64,000 bases of DNA from Scandinavium sp036409475. GTDB taxonomy: Bacteria; Pseudomonadota; Gammaproteobacteria; Enterobacterales; Enterobacteriaceae. Shown one piece after another: positions 1 to 7,807 of this stretch; the first letter of the stretch is position 1, and each line of letters opens with the position of its first letter. The notes under the pieces were generated by a model. The model ran no database searches and was not told the DNA's origin. It saw only the letters and a list, made by a program, of their open reading frames with translations. The translations under genes and the position numbers were made by a program. The stretch covers positions 1 to 64,000 of the forward strand of contig NZ_JAYRCK010000010.1 in NCBI RefSeq assembly GCF_036409475.1. The letters are read 5' to 3'.

Positions 1-4
1 TGCC

Positions 5-967
5 ATGATGAGTCTTGTCTCCGTCGGCGTTGATATCGCCAAACTCAAGTTTGATGTTGCTGTCCTGCTGCCAAATCAGAAGTACAAAACCAAAACGTTC
101 TCCAACACCCCTGCCGGATGCCGCGAGTTCCTCAGCTGGCTGACGCGCTTTGGCGACTGTCATGTCTGCATGGAAGCAACGGGCTGCTACAGCACTGAAC
201 TGGCCACCCTGCTGGCCGACAGCGGCTGCCACGTTAGCCTCGAAAACCCGGCGCGTATCCACGCGTTCGGTAATACTGAGCTGACCCGCAATAAAACCGA
301 CAAAAGTGACGCGGCGCTGATAGCCCGCTACTGCGCCCTGTATCAGCCCGCCCTCTGGTCTCCTGCTCCGCTGAGCGAGCGTCAGTTGACGGCTCTGGTA
401 CGGCACCTGCGTAATCTGGAAGAGATGCGTCAGATGGAAGTGAACCGCCGCGAAGCAGCAGATGATGTCATCGTCCCGTCCCTGAACGAGCATGTCGCGG
501 TACTGGAAGACCTGATTGAAGAAACCCGGAAAAAAATAAACCAACATATCGATGATAACCCGGACCTGAAGCGGGACAGGGAGCTACTGAAGAGTATCCC
601 CGGGATAGGCGAGATGCTGAGCGTAAGTCTGCTGGCGTTCGCAGGGAACCTGAGAAGGTTCAGTAACAGTAAGGCTCTGGTGGCATACGCCGGTCTGAAT
701 CCACGTCGCTGTGAGTCAGGGATGTGGAAAGGAAAAAGCAGACTGTTGAAAGTGGGTAATGCAGAGTTGCGCAGCGCACTGTATATGCCAGCGGTTGTGG
801 CAGGAAGGTACAATGAGGTGGTGAAAAACCTGATGGAAAGGCTGTCAGCGAGAGGGAAGACAGGAAAAGAACGGGTATGTGCAGGGATGAGAAAACTGCT
901 GCAGCTGGCCTATGGCGTGGTGAAATCCGGACGCGAATTTAATGCTGAGATACCACTTGCCGGATGA
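5..967 (+). CDS. IS110-family transposase (DEDD recombinase)
   Basis: A 320-residue transposase of the IS110 family, which moves circular intermediates with a RuvC-like DEDD nuclease and a C-terminal serine. The N-terminal domain shows Asp10 in VGVDIAK, Glu57 in CMEATG and Asp99/Asp102 in NKTDKSDA. The C-terminal Transposase_20 domain contains SIPGIG (about residue 200) and GLNPRRCESG, with the probable nucleophile Ser238. The length is normal and the frame is intact, so it looks active. ATG codons at 5 and 8 are both possible starts. The left end of the insertion sequence lies outside the window, so neither its boundary nor any 5' guide (bridge) RNA can be judged. About 210 bases of non-coding DNA separate it from the integrase gene. 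Confidence 0.93.
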   Translation: MMSLVSVGVDIAKLKFDVAVLLPNQKYKTKTFSNTPAGCREFLSWLTRFGDCHVCMEATGCYSTELATLLADSGCHVSLENPARIHAFGNTELTRNKTDKSDAALIARYCALYQPALWSPAPLSERQLTALVRHLRNLEEMRQMEVNRREAADDVIVPSLNEHVAVLEDLIEETRKKINQHIDDNPDLKRDRELLKSIPGIGEMLSVSLLAFAGNLRRFSNSKALVAYAGLNPRRCESGMWKGKSRLLKVGNAELRSALYMPAVVAGRYNEVVKNLMERLSARGKTGKERVCAGMRKLLQLAYGVVKSGREFNAEIPLAG

Positions 968-1133
968 CCGGCAAGACGGTATCTCTCCCACAGGGAGGAT
1001 CTGGATAAGTCTTCCTGATTCTCCCCGTGTATCCTGTTGTCTTTTTGCAACACCTTAAGCCCCGCATCTTCTGGCTTACCCGGTTTCCCGTTGTCTATCA
1101 TTATCTCCTGACGTTTCCCGGAATCGCCCCCAC

Positions 1134-1154
1134 TTTGGGGGCCACTGCGGGGGC
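1134..1154 (+). repeat. Left GGGGGC-type repeat, candidate attachment or arm site
   Basis: TTTGGGGGC, six bases, then GGGGGC, just upstream of the integrase gene. The same pattern with identical spacing is at 11157-11177. The left site is also part of an inverted repeat (AATCGCCCCC at 1122-1131 against GGGGGCGATT at 1149-1158). In addition, a 16-mer at 1118-1133 is exactly repeated, inverted, at 11159-11174. This suggests integrase arm sites or an att region. Confidence 0.4.
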
Positions 1155-1180
1155 GATTTTACAAAAGGAGACCCTGATAC

Positions 1181-2362
1181 ATGGCATTAACCGCACGCCA
1201 GGCTGACACCGCAAAACCCGCCGATAAGGACTACAAACTCTCCGATGCGGGTGGGCTGTATCTGCTGGTCAAAAAGAACGGTGCAAAATACTGGTGCCTC
1301 AAATACCGTTACGGCGGTAAGGAGAAAAAACTCTCCATTGGCGTTTACCCGTCCGTTACACTGGCACAGGCCCGCAGTAAACGCGACGAAGCCCGGCGCA
1401 TGATAGCAGAGGGCCTTGACCCTTCCCACGAAAAGCAGGCCCAAAAACGCGCCCACCACGAAAGCACCGCTAACACCTTTAAGGCCATCGCGGTTGAATG
1501 GTTTGAGCATAAAAGCCGGACGTGGACGGCCCGTTATCTGGCTGACCAGAAAGCCCGCATTGAGAACAACGTATATCCGGCAGTGGGCCTCCGTCCGGTA
1601 TCTGAGATAAAGCCGCTGGAGATGCTGGACTGCCTGCGCGATATCGAGGGTGCGGGCAAACTCGAAACCCTGCGCAAAACCCGCCAGATTTGCGTGCAGA
1701 TTTTTGCGTATGCCATTGTGACCGGACGCGCCACCAGCAACCCGGCGGATTACCTTAATACGGCATTACTGTCACCGGAGCGCGGCACGAACCGCAGCCT
1801 GAGTGCGGCGCAGTTACCTGCCTTTATGCGCGATGTGATGCAGTCCGTACACATGATGGCAAAAGCAACCCGCCTGCTGATGCTGACCGGGCTGCGTACA
1901 GGGGAAATGCGGCTGGGGCGCTGGGAGGAAGTGGATTTTGAGAAGGCCGTATGGGAAATCCCGGCGGCACGCATGAAAAAGCGCCGCCCGCATATGGTGC
2001 CCCTGTCCCGTCAGGCGCTGGCCCTGCTGGTGGAACTTAAAGCCCTGGCAGATGCCAGGCACTCCCCGTTCATCCTCCCGTCTGCCTTACGGGCTGACAG
2101 GCCGCGCGGTCGTCGCTGCATCAATGATTTTCTGGTTCTGACAGGCTGGCACGACCACACCACCGCCCACGGCTTCCGTCACACGTTCAGTACGCTTGCC
2201 CATGATGCGGGCTTTAACTCCGCGTGGATTGAGCTACAGCTTGCCCACGTCGACAAAAACAGCGTTCGCGGCATTTACAACCATGCGCTGTACCTGGACG
2301 ACCGCCGCACCATGATGCAGTGGTATGCCGATATGCTGGACAGTCTGACCCCGCAGTCATAA
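1181..2362 (+). CDS. P4-type tyrosine site-specific integrase
   Basis: A 393-residue integrase that catalyses insertion and excision of the satellite. An N-terminal DUF4102 arm-binding domain (about residues 1-90, with SDAGGLYLLVKKNGAKYW) is followed by a core-binding region (about 100-190) and a catalytic domain. The tyrosine-recombinase residues are visible: Arg239 in TGLRTGE, His330-x-x-Arg333 in HGFRHTF, His356 in LAHVDKN and nucleophile Tyr366 in IYNHA. The ATG at 1181 has a clear ribosome site (AAAAGGAG at 1163-1170). It is followed by a terminator and then alpA. It appears full length and functional. Confidence 0.95.
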   Translation: MALTARQADTAKPADKDYKLSDAGGLYLLVKKNGAKYWCLKYRYGGKEKKLSIGVYPSVTLAQARSKRDEARRMIAEGLDPSHEKQAQKRAHHESTANTFKAIAVEWFEHKSRTWTARYLADQKARIENNVYPAVGLRPVSEIKPLEMLDCLRDIEGAGKLETLRKTRQICVQIFAYAIVTGRATSNPADYLNTALLSPERGTNRSLSAAQLPAFMRDVMQSVHMMAKATRLLMLTGLRTGEMRLGRWEEVDFEKAVWEIPAARMKKRRPHMVPLSRQALALLVELKALADARHSPFILPSALRADRPRGRRCINDFLVLTGWHDHTTAHGFRHTFSTLAHDAGFNSAWIELQLAHVDKNSVRGIYNHALYLDDRRTMMQWYADMLDSLTPQS

Positions 2363-2397
2363 CTGACAGCACTGCTTTCAGCATCGCCCACTGAATC

Positions 2398-2421
2398 GCC
2401 TGCCAGTGTGCAGGCTTTTTT
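2398..2421 (+). terminator. Rho-independent terminator after the integrase gene
   Basis: Stem GCCTGC/GCAGGC with a six-base loop, followed directly by six T residues, 36 bases after the integrase stop codon. Confidence 0.75.
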
Positions 2422-2700
2422 GTGGCGTAGCATAAACCCCGGATAGACACATGAATTACCCGCCTCAATACCCTGCATTCATGAAAAGATAAGATAAGAT
2501 AAGATAAATACTGAGTTTCCATCCACTGGTTGTATGTCCACTGGTGTATTTATTTGTCTCCTGAAGTATCCGCCTGTCAATGTACTGTCCGTTCACTGTC
2601 GCTATATTATTTTTCCCTCTTTTTTTTGACTTTCTTTTTTATGCAGACCAGGTAAGACTGTATTCATCAAAGACAGCGAAATACAGCAGGAGATATTATC
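2422..2700. other. Non-coding stretch between integrase terminator and alpA
   Basis: No credible gene is seen. It contains four tandem copies of AAGAT (2486-2505) and an AT-rich tract with long T runs (2611-2640). A ribosome site (AGGAG) precedes alpA. It probably holds the alpA promoter. Confidence 0.5.
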
Positions 2701-2901
2701 ATGCATGCCTCTCTTATTCGTTTTGATGAAGTTATGCGCCGCACAGGGTTCAGCCGCCCGTGGATATATAAGCTCATCAGCAGGGGCGAGTTTCCTGCAA
2801 TCGTGAAAACAGGCGTGCGTTCGTCCGCGTTTGTTGAGAGCGAGATTGAGGCGTGGATACAGGAGCGGATAAACAAGCGCCCCTCCGGGGATGGCGCATA
2901 A
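2701..2901 (+). CDS. AlpA-family excisionase/transcriptional regulator
   Basis: A 66-residue protein of the AlpA (phage regulatory protein) family, small winged-helix MerR-like DNA-binding proteins that act as excisionases or as activators of satellite genes. The fold signature is RFDEVMRRTGFSRPWIYKLISRGEFPAIVKTG followed by FVESEIEAWIQERI, i.e. an HTH and the closing strand and helix. Length is normal for the family. The ATG at 2701 has AGGAG at 2689-2693. It lies between the integrase and primase genes, the usual place in P4-like and PICI elements, where it controls int/excision and the replication module. Confidence 0.9.
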   Translation: MHASLIRFDEVMRRTGFSRPWIYKLISRGEFPAIVKTGVRSSAFVESEIEAWIQERINKRPSGDGA

Positions 2902-3394
2902 TAGACTGATATATGGCGCTTTGTTTTTTGATGGTTTTTTGCAGACATCACGCGACGTAAACGAATCCGCACTTTCTTTGTCTTCCGGGCAATGCAGTCT
3001 CTGCGACCTGTCGTGATTTTTTCCATTTCTGGTCGCAGAGAATTTCATTTTTTTACGCGCAAATAAATCTGCCAGCGGATTTATTTGAACGTTATTTTAT
3101 AAAAAATAACGCGCATGGTTTTTATAAAAAATGACGCGTAAAAAATCCTGGTGTGGATTTATACGGACACACCATTCTGCGCGAACAAATTTCCGTGGAG
3201 ATTTCTGTCGAAAAATTCAGCGATGAAAACGGACGCACAAATTTACGCAAAATAATCTCTGTGGAAATTTCCGTGAGAATTTCTGGTGATGCAGACAACG
3301 CAGAATTGACGCACAGATTTACGCAGACACCGCCGCATAAATGTACGCCGGACGTTTTCCCCTCCAGCCATGCCGTTCATTACGCAGGAGAATA
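2902..3394. other. Hairpin-rich origin-like region upstream of the primase
   Basis: About 490 bases without a convincing gene. Three perfect inverted repeats follow each other: 2998-3008 with 3031-3041 (11 bp, CTGCGACC core), 3061-3069 with 3078-3086 (AAATAAATC) and 3090-3098 with 3103-3111 (CGTTATTTT). Two near-copies of AAATTTCCGTG-N-GA-ATTTCT follow at about 3188-3208 and 3265-3285, with several TTTACGCA-like words. In P4-like satellites, repeats recognised by the primase-helicase form the origin, so this is a plausible ori or control region. This is inferred from position and structure only. Confidence 0.5.
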
Positions 3395-6181
3395 ATGATG
3401 CGCAATATTGACCTTATTCATACCGTCACCGCCGCCGCCAGCGGGCGCTGGCCTGACGTACTGGCAGGACTGGGGATTGCTGTTCCGGCAAGCCCCCGCG
3501 CTCAGGTGGCCTGTCCTGCCTGTGGCGGCAAAGACCGTTTTCGTTTTGATGATTACGGGCGCGGCAGCCACTTCTGTAACCAGTGCGGCGCAGGTGACGG
3601 ACTCAGCCTTGTGCAGAAGGTGAAAGGATGTGATGCAACCACCGCCGCCCGTGAGGTGGCGCAGGTGCTGGGCATCAATCCCGCCGCCCCGGCATCCGTA
3701 CAGGGCCTGAGACGGGCAGACGCACAACGGCAGGCACAGGACGCGGCCCGGACACAGCAGGCCCCGGAGGAAACCCGCCAGCGACAGGCGCGCTTTACCC
3801 GCCGTTATCAGAAAATGACACAGGCCGCGATACCGGGCGAACCGCCTTACCTGACCGCCAAAGGGCTGACCGGATTTCATTATCCGCTGCTGCCTGACGG
3901 AACGCTGCTGCTTGCGCTGGTGGATGCCTCCGGCACCGTTACCGCCGCACAGACCATTACCCCGCAGGGTGAAAAGCGCCTGCTGGTGGATTCTGCCAAA
4001 CGGGGAACATGTCATGTCCTGAATGCAGGTTCAGGCGGATCTCTGCCACAGGACGTGCAGACCGTCATTCTTGCTGAAGGGCTGGCAACTGCGCTCAGTG
4101 TTCACCTGCTGCGCCCGGATGCGATGACCGTGTGCGCCGTGGATGCAGGCAATCTGCACCCTGTGGCACTGGCGCTGCGTGAGCGTTACCCACAGGCCGC
4201 ATTCATCCTTGCGGCGGATAACGACCACGAGCCGGGCAAACCCAACACCGGGAAACAGGCCGCAGAGAAAGCCGCGCGTGCCGTTGCCGGACGCGTGGCC
4301 CTGCCACCGGGTGACATTCGCGCCGACTGGAACGATATCCACCAGCAGCAGGGGCTGAAAACCACCACAGCGCTGTTTGACGCGTCACTGTATAAACCAG
4401 AGGCTGAGACGATGAAACCCCGTTTAACATCCGCTGAACGCACATTTACGCCACGACAGGACAAGCGTACCGGAGGCGACCCCCTGCTGCCGTTCATTGA
4501 GTCCGGCGAGCGGGGTGTGTTCTGGACTGAGCCACAGCTGAACAGACAGACCAGCCAGATAACCCACAAAACGACCTGGCTCTGTGACCCGGTGGAGGTC
4601 ATCGGCGAAGGCGTGGACGCCGACAGCGATGATACGTTTATTTCCCTGCGCTGGACCCGCCACGGCAGCAATGAGACCGTGAGCAAGGTCATGCGTCCGG
4701 GGCTGATTGGCGACCCGCAAGGCTGGGCGTTTCTCAAAAATAACGGTCTGAATGTGGTCACATCCCCCCATCACCGCGCCCGGCTGGCGGACTGGATATT
4801 GCGACAGGCCTGGCACGGGCAGCACTTCATCGCATCGGCCTGCGCGGGCTGGGCGGGAAACGCCTATATCATGCCGGACGGCAACGTCATCGGTGAGCCG
4901 GAAACCCCGGTAATGTTCACAGGGGGCAGTGCAGCCCGTTCTGCTTATGGCGTGAAAGGCACAACCGAAAGCTGGCGGGAGCATGTGGCCCGGCTGGCGC
5001 ACCGGAACCCCTTCCAGATGCTGGCAGCGGCGACGGCGTTTGCGGCACCGCTTATCGGGATAGTGGACGCAGACGGCTTCGGTATTCATCTTTATGCCGA
5101 CAGTACCGCAGGCAAGACCACCGCAGAGGATTTCGCCACCAGCCTGTACGGCTTACCCAAACCGCAGCGCCTGTCGTGGTACGGTACAGCACTCGGCATT
5201 GCCAACGAAGCACAGGCGCATAACCACGGTCTGCTGGCGCTCGATGAAATTGAACAGGCTTCCCACCCCCGCCACGTGTTCACCTCGGCCTATACGCTGT
5301 TTAACGGCAAGGGTAAATTGCAGGGCGACCCGAACGGCGGCAACCGGGAGATGAAAAGCTGGGAAACCGTGGTTATCAGTACAGGTGAAAAGAGCGTGGA
5401 GACCTTTCTTGCCGGAGCGGGCATTAAGGTGAAGGCCGGGCAACTGGTGCGTCTGCTCAATATCCCCGTTACCCGCCCCACCGAACTGTACGGATACGCC
5501 AGCGGCAAAGACCATGCCGACGCGATGAAGGCCGGATGGCTGGCGCATCACGGTGCTGCCGGGTGCGAGTGGATAACATGGCTTGCGACACACAAGGACA
5601 CCGCAAAGGCCGCTTATGCTGAGGCGCTGGCCCGCTGGAATACGGTTATTCCGGCTGATTACGGTGAGCAGGTGCACCGGGTAAAAGACCGCTTTGCGAT
5701 ACTGGAAGCCGCGCTGCTGCGGTCCGTGCATATCACAGGCTGGGAAGTGCAGACGTGCCGCGATGCCTTACAGCATGTGTTTAACGTCTGGATAGCGGAA
5801 TTTGGCACAGGCAACAAAGAGCATGCGCAGATTATTGAACAGGCCACCACCTTTCTGATGGCAAACAGTATCAGCCGCTTTATTCCCGTTGATTTTGACG
5901 AAGTGAGTCAGCTTAACGTTCACAACCTTGCCGGATATAAAGACAAGGGGGCGCAGCAGACCGGGGAGCCTGTAACGTTCTACGTGCTGCCCGCGCCGTT
6001 TAAGGATGAACTGGCGAACGGGTTCGACGTGAACCAGGTCGCCCGCGTGTTGTATGACGCCGGAATGCTGAAAAAGCCCGCCAGAAGCTGGCAGGGGCGC
6101 ACACCGCGCATCCGGCATATGAACAACCGACAGTTACGGGCTTATACCGTGCTGCTGGTGGACGACAGCGAGCCAGAATAG
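3395..6181 (+). CDS. Satellite primase-helicase (zinc ribbon, TOPRIM, DUF927)
   Basis: A 928-residue replication protein in the class of the P4 alpha protein. A zinc ribbon lies at the N terminus (Cys40 and Cys43 in CPACGGKDRF, Cys61 and Cys64 in CNQCGAGDG). A TOPRIM-like domain follows (VILAEGLATALS near residue 229, then FILAADND). The C-terminal half is a DUF927 helicase/ATPase domain with a Walker A motif, YADSTAGKTT, near 565-574. I chose the start at 3395 (a second ATG is at 3398) because AGGAG lies 7 bases upstream. An in-frame start at 3341 would run through the leader. It should prime and unwind the satellite's own origin. It is intact. Confidence 0.92.
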   Translation: MMRNIDLIHTVTAAASGRWPDVLAGLGIAVPASPRAQVACPACGGKDRFRFDDYGRGSHFCNQCGAGDGLSLVQKVKGCDATTAAREVAQVLGINPAAPASVQGLRRADAQRQAQDAARTQQAPEETRQRQARFTRRYQKMTQAAIPGEPPYLTAKGLTGFHYPLLPDGTLLLALVDASGTVTAAQTITPQGEKRLLVDSAKRGTCHVLNAGSGGSLPQDVQTVILAEGLATALSVHLLRPDAMTVCAVDAGNLHPVALALRERYPQAAFILAADNDHEPGKPNTGKQAAEKAARAVAGRVALPPGDIRADWNDIHQQQGLKTTTALFDASLYKPEAETMKPRLTSAERTFTPRQDKRTGGDPLLPFIESGERGVFWTEPQLNRQTSQITHKTTWLCDPVEVIGEGVDADSDDTFISLRWTRHGSNETVSKVMRPGLIGDPQGWAFLKNNGLNVVTSPHHRARLADWILRQAWHGQHFIASACAGWAGNAYIMPDGNVIGEPETPVMFTGGSAARSAYGVKGTTESWREHVARLAHRNPFQMLAAATAFAAPLIGIVDADGFGIHLYADSTAGKTTAEDFATSLYGLPKPQRLSWYGTALGIANEAQAHNHGLLALDEIEQASHPRHVFTSAYTLFNGKGKLQGDPNGGNREMKSWETVVISTGEKSVETFLAGAGIKVKAGQLVRLLNIPVTRPTELYGYASGKDHADAMKAGWLAHHGAAGCEWITWLATHKDTAKAAYAEALARWNTVIPADYGEQVHRVKDRFAILEAALLRSVHITGWEVQTCRDALQHVFNVWIAEFGTGNKEHAQIIEQATTFLMANSISRFIPVDFDEVSQLNVHNLAGYKDKGAQQTGEPVTFYVLPAPFKDELANGFDVNQVARVLYDAGMLKKPARSWQGRTPRIRHMNNRQLRAYTVLLVDDSEPE

Positions 6182-6545
6182 CGCACTCACATTAGCAGCC
6201 CCGTTTTTATGTTGGTTCAGTTGTCTCAGATAAGTAATAAAATAAATAATACATTGTTATTATTTATTTTATTACTTATCTGAGACAACACTGAGACAAC
6301 ATCAGGCATTTTTGAGACAACAACGGGCCATTCTGAACCAACAGAAAAATCAGCTTTCCGTTTTCCTGTTTCCTGGCTGGCTTTTTTTAAGTAACAAGCT
6401 CTCCCGCGCCGCAGTTGTCTCAGAAATGTTAACGTGTTGTCTCAAATCCGGGCTGGGTTGTCTCAGCATTTTTTTATAACAGGCTGATTTAGAATACAAA
6501 GAAGGATTTTGAGACAACTGAACCAACTGAGACAACAGTTTGAGA
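6182..6545. repeat. Array of nine TGAGACAAC boxes with a 32-bp perfect palindrome
   Basis: The 9-mer TGAGACAAC or its complement occurs nine times: at 6220, 6414, 6436 and 6457 as GTTGTCTCA, and at 6281, 6292, 6313, 6510 and 6528 as TGAGACAAC. Many spacings are 11, 21 or 22 bases. The first two boxes end a perfect 32-bp inverted repeat (6220-6251 and 6258-6289) with a six-base loop and an AT-rich centre. A second word, CTGAACCAAC, is present at about 6211 (as complement), 6334 and 6518. There is no gene here. It looks like an iteron-type binding array for replication, partition or packaging. Confidence 0.75.
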
Positions 6546-6644
6546 GGGCCTTACAGGTAAAAAATTCGATTGCCTGATATCAGCTCAGACGCTACGAAAC
6601 ACCAAAGAGGTTTACGGATGGGCTCACTACGCGGCGGTCAGGGC

Positions 6645-6675
6645 AAAAAAAGCCCCTTACCGAAAGGAAGGGGCT
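6645..6675 (-). terminator. Rho-independent terminator reading leftward
   Basis: Stem AGCCCCTT/AAGGGGCT (6651-6658 and 6668-6675) preceded on the plus strand by a run of seven A, hence a T run on the minus strand. It would stop leftward transcription coming from the cargo pair before it reaches the repeat array. Confidence 0.65.
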
Positions 6676-6692
6676 AAAGAAGCGAGTAAATA

Positions 6693-6893
6693 ATGAATGC
6701 AGTATTCTCACCCGAGTCTAAGTGCCCGAGGCGCGTACAAAACCACATTATTTTTGTGATTTCAAACACCTGTGGCAATAAATCGTCGGCGGAAGCTGTT
6801 ATGAGATTTTTCTCCAGGCATAAATCTTATCTACTCCCTCCAGCCAGTGCACCCGGCTACCTTTTCACCACCAGCAGGAGGGGGGCAGGTTAA
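6693..6893 (+). CDS. Hypothetical short protein of unknown function
   Basis: An open frame of 66 codons starting ATGAATGCAGT with only a weak ribosome site (GCGAG). The predicted protein is basic, with a Ser/Arg-rich C terminus (FTTSRRGAG) and no domain I recognise. Satellites often carry small ORFs here, but coding potential is uncertain and this may be chance. Confidence 0.25.
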   Translation: MNAVFSPESKCPRRVQNHIIFVISNTCGNKSSAEAVMRFFSRHKSYLLPPASAPGYLFTTSRRGAG

Positions 6894-6990
6894 TCTCTGC
6901 AACGTCCGCAGAACGTGACGGCCCGCATCGTCAAATTTTTGTACCCGCGAAATTAAAAAATTACTCAGAATGGATTGCACAACTGGAAAG

Positions 6991-7015
6991 CCCACCAGCA
7001 GGTTTAGCTGGTGGG
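6991..7015 (-). terminator. Hairpin just after the lipoprotein gene
   Basis: Perfect 9-bp stem CCCACCAGC/GCTGGTGGG with a seven-base loop, 15 bases beyond the stop of the leftward lipoprotein gene. The minus strand continues CTTTCC, a poor T run, so termination may be weak. Confidence 0.45.
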
Positions 7016-7030
7016 GAAAAAGAGCGAAGA

Positions 7031-7807
7031 TCATTTCATCGAAAGAAGTTTTTCATAATCAGGTTTTGTTTTTCGAACATGCTCGACACTGCCATCTGGA
7101 TAAGTGATTACCATGCCTATACCGCGTTCCTTATCACCTTCAAGTAATACACTTTTATCATGATGCAATTGTGGCTCAATAGCGATTTTTTGAGTGTTTT
7201 TAAGCTGATAGCGTCTGCTCCATTTTTCATAAGCTGTATCGCCACCAAACAGATCAATGTAAGTTTCATTAAACATTTTATTGATTACTGTTGTAGGGAA
7301 AAAATCAGCCTGAATATTGAGATCCCCATTGGCCTCCTTCGCTCTCCCTGTACCATAGCCATCACTGAGGCCATAGCGACCAAAGTCAAATATATAATTG
7401 GTCGCAATAACCTCTTTTCCCTTCGCCAGTGAGTTATTCATAGATAGCTGGAAACTAACCCGAACTGAACTAAGGTACCACTGACACGAACCGCCGCCCT
7501 CAATAGCTACTCGCTGTTGCCAGATATTACTGTTTCCCTGCTGGCTAAATTGTTGCTCAAAGTCGTTATAACCGGGAATATCATGCGGCTCATTGCTTGA
7601 GTTGTAACGAACGGTTTTACACTTTTCAGAGCGATACAATAGCTCCGCTGGCAGTAACGTCACACCATCAGGCACCCTGAAGCTTACATTTACCCATTTA
7701 GCATCTTTGGGGGGAACAAGTGTGCGATCAGTGCGATCTCCACATCCGTAGAGCAATACGAGCATTGGCAGAGTGACTGCAATTTTTATTTTATCTGGAA
7801 AATTCAA
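7031..7807 (-). CDS. Lipoprotein, probable immunity partner of the lipase
   Basis: A 258-residue predicted lipoprotein. I place the start at TTG 7807: GGAGGA lies six bases upstream, and translation from there gives an ideal lipoprotein signal, MNFPDKIKIAVTLPMLVLLYGC, in two parts (basic N terminus to residue 9, then lipobox LLYGC with Cys22). The upstream in-frame ATG at 7864 would place the signal deep inside the protein. The gene overlaps the end of the lipase gene by 17 bases, so translation is coupled. Outer-membrane or periplasmic lipoproteins encoded directly after type VI lipase effectors usually neutralise them. The body has no domain I can name, so the immunity role is inferred from context. 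Confidence 0.7.
   Translation of the reverse strand: MNFPDKIKIAVTLPMLVLLYGCGDRTDRTLVPPKDAKWVNVSFRVPDGVTLLPAELLYRSEKCKTVRYNSSNEPHDIPGYNDFEQQFSQQGNSNIWQQRVAIEGGGSCQWYLSSVRVSFQLSMNNSLAKGKEVIATNYIFDFGRYGLSDGYGTGRAKEANGDLNIQADFFPTTVINKMFNETYIDLFGGDTAYEKWSRRYQLKNTQKIAIEPQLHHDKSVLLEGDKERGIGMVITYPDGSVEHVRKTKPDYEKLLSMK

Noticed and set aside
3153..3395. Open frame of 80 codons with repeated ISVEISV upstream of the primase gene
   Set aside because: GTG start without ribosome site. The peptide repeat is a by-product of the repeated AAATTTCCGTG DNA motif, so the stretch is better read as a cis-acting region.
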